A DNA stretch of 64,000 nt from Phormidium ambiguum IAM M-71. Lineage in GTDB: Bacteria; Cyanobacteriota; Cyanobacteriia; Cyanobacteriales; Aerosakkonemataceae. Position 1 is the stretch's first letter; each line of letters starts with the position of its first letter. The position numbers and the translations under genes were made by a program. A model generated the notes under the pieces. That model ran no database searches. It had not been told where the DNA came from and saw nothing but the letters and a program-made list of their open reading frames with translations. Below are positions 63,838 through 64,000 of this stretch, piece after piece. The stretch is taken from NCBI RefSeq assembly GCF_001904725.1, contig NZ_MRCE01000001.1, positions 304,688 to 368,687 on the forward strand, given 5' to 3'.

Positions 63838-63861
63838 CCCCCGACCCAACCAGTCGAGGGG
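63838..63861. terminator. Hairpin after the chemoreceptor gene (possible bidirectional terminator)
   Basis: CCCC-CGAC (63838-63845) pairs with GTCG-A-GGGG (63853-63861), with one bulged A and a 7-nt loop. Six A lie before it, so it reads as a T-tailed terminator on the minus strand; on the plus strand the tail is weak. Confidence 0.6.
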
Positions 63862-63946
63862 TGTTAGTCTTATCAGGGTGCATCTACCATTCCTTACTTC
63901 CCCACCTACCAATAACGGTCAGGATAAAAATCTACGATTTAGTAAA

Positions 63947-64000
63947 GAAGGCAGAAGGTAAGAAAGGCAGAAGGCAGAAGGCAGAAGGCAGAAGGCAGAA
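63947..64000. repeat. GA-rich heptamer repeat at the right edge
   Basis: GGCAGAA/GCAGAAG heptamers run from about 63950 to the window end and continue beyond it. They belong to the same family as those at 48.4 and 54.9 kb; the true extent is not visible. Confidence 0.85.

Overview
This window is chromosomal DNA from a cyanobacterium, probably a filamentous one, on sequence character alone. The palindrome GCGATCGC (HIP1) recurs throughout in genes and gaps. The DNA is AT-rich, and several families are cyanobacterial or plastid hallmarks: ferrochelatase with a C-terminal chlorophyll-binding-like helix, a GlcD-type glycolate dehydrogenase, FtsZ with FtsQ, a CRR7-like protein, DUF2605/DUF2973/DUF2854 proteins, and a GyrB intein closely resembling the one I recall from Synechocystis. 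I saw no tRNA, rRNA, CRISPR array, prophage or complete insertion sequence.

Layout. 0-3.6 kb: the start of an ABC-2 permease running off the left edge, divergent from a Tat-exported FAD oxidoreductase with an embedded Rieske domain and a second Rieske oxygenase; together these look like an aromatic-carotenoid (CruE/CruH-like) pair. 3.6-7.15 kb: an accessory patch with palindromic repeats, a Uma2 endonuclease-like gene, an orphan antitoxin, a membrane-associated GTPase, a broken antitoxin copy and an intact HigB/HigA-like toxin-antitoxin pair. 7.2-11.3 kb, minus strand: a coiled-coil membrane protein, thiD, ftsZ and ftsQ. 11.8-13.6 kb: a fused DsbD-like/ferric-reductase-like membrane protein overlapping an exported Cys-containing protein. 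13.7-25.3 kb: a PP2C phosphatase sensor, Uma2, hemH, a methyltransferase, DUF29, a P-loop kinase-like protein, DUF2993, DinB, a large zinc metalloprotease and a DUF2887 nuclease-like protein.

25.4-37.6 kb: a VIT/vWA exported protein, an RTX lipase, glcD, a Ser/Thr kinase with TPRs, a beta-carbonic anhydrase, a TPR/SPINDLY-type glycosyltransferase and miaA. 37.8-42.2 kb: gyrB with a 435-residue HNH intein, and the DUF2605/DUF2973 pair. 42.3-48 kb, minus strand: a GH65 phosphorylase fused to beta-phosphoglucomutase, and an amylo-alpha-1,6-glucosidase, suggesting alpha-glucan or alpha-disaccharide salvage. 48-53.8 kb: CRR7-like, DUF2854, small conserved proteins, a CheY-like regulator, ppk1 and sodB. 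54-63.8 kb: a LuxR-type regulator tightly coupled to a two-partner-secretion outer-membrane protein, apt, a peptide-type ABC permease, a low-temperature-induced-like lumen or periplasmic protein, an amino-acid permease, a lipoprotein methyltransferase and a chemoreceptor.

The most unusual signals are structural. (1) A GA/CT-rich short-tandem-repeat module has inserted in frame between the signal-peptide core and the mature start of the TpsB gene; related modules lie at 48.4 kb and at the right edge. (2) Two related ~90-bp MITE-like elements lie at 28.0 and 59.7 kb. (3) A perfect 36-bp palindrome lies at 59.8 kb. (4) A duplicated antitoxin carries a frameshift at an A8 run. I found no convincing wholly new multi-gene system. 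The nearest candidates are the Tat/Rieske redox pair with its divergent permease, and the DsbD-ferric-reductase fusion with its overlapping Cys partner.
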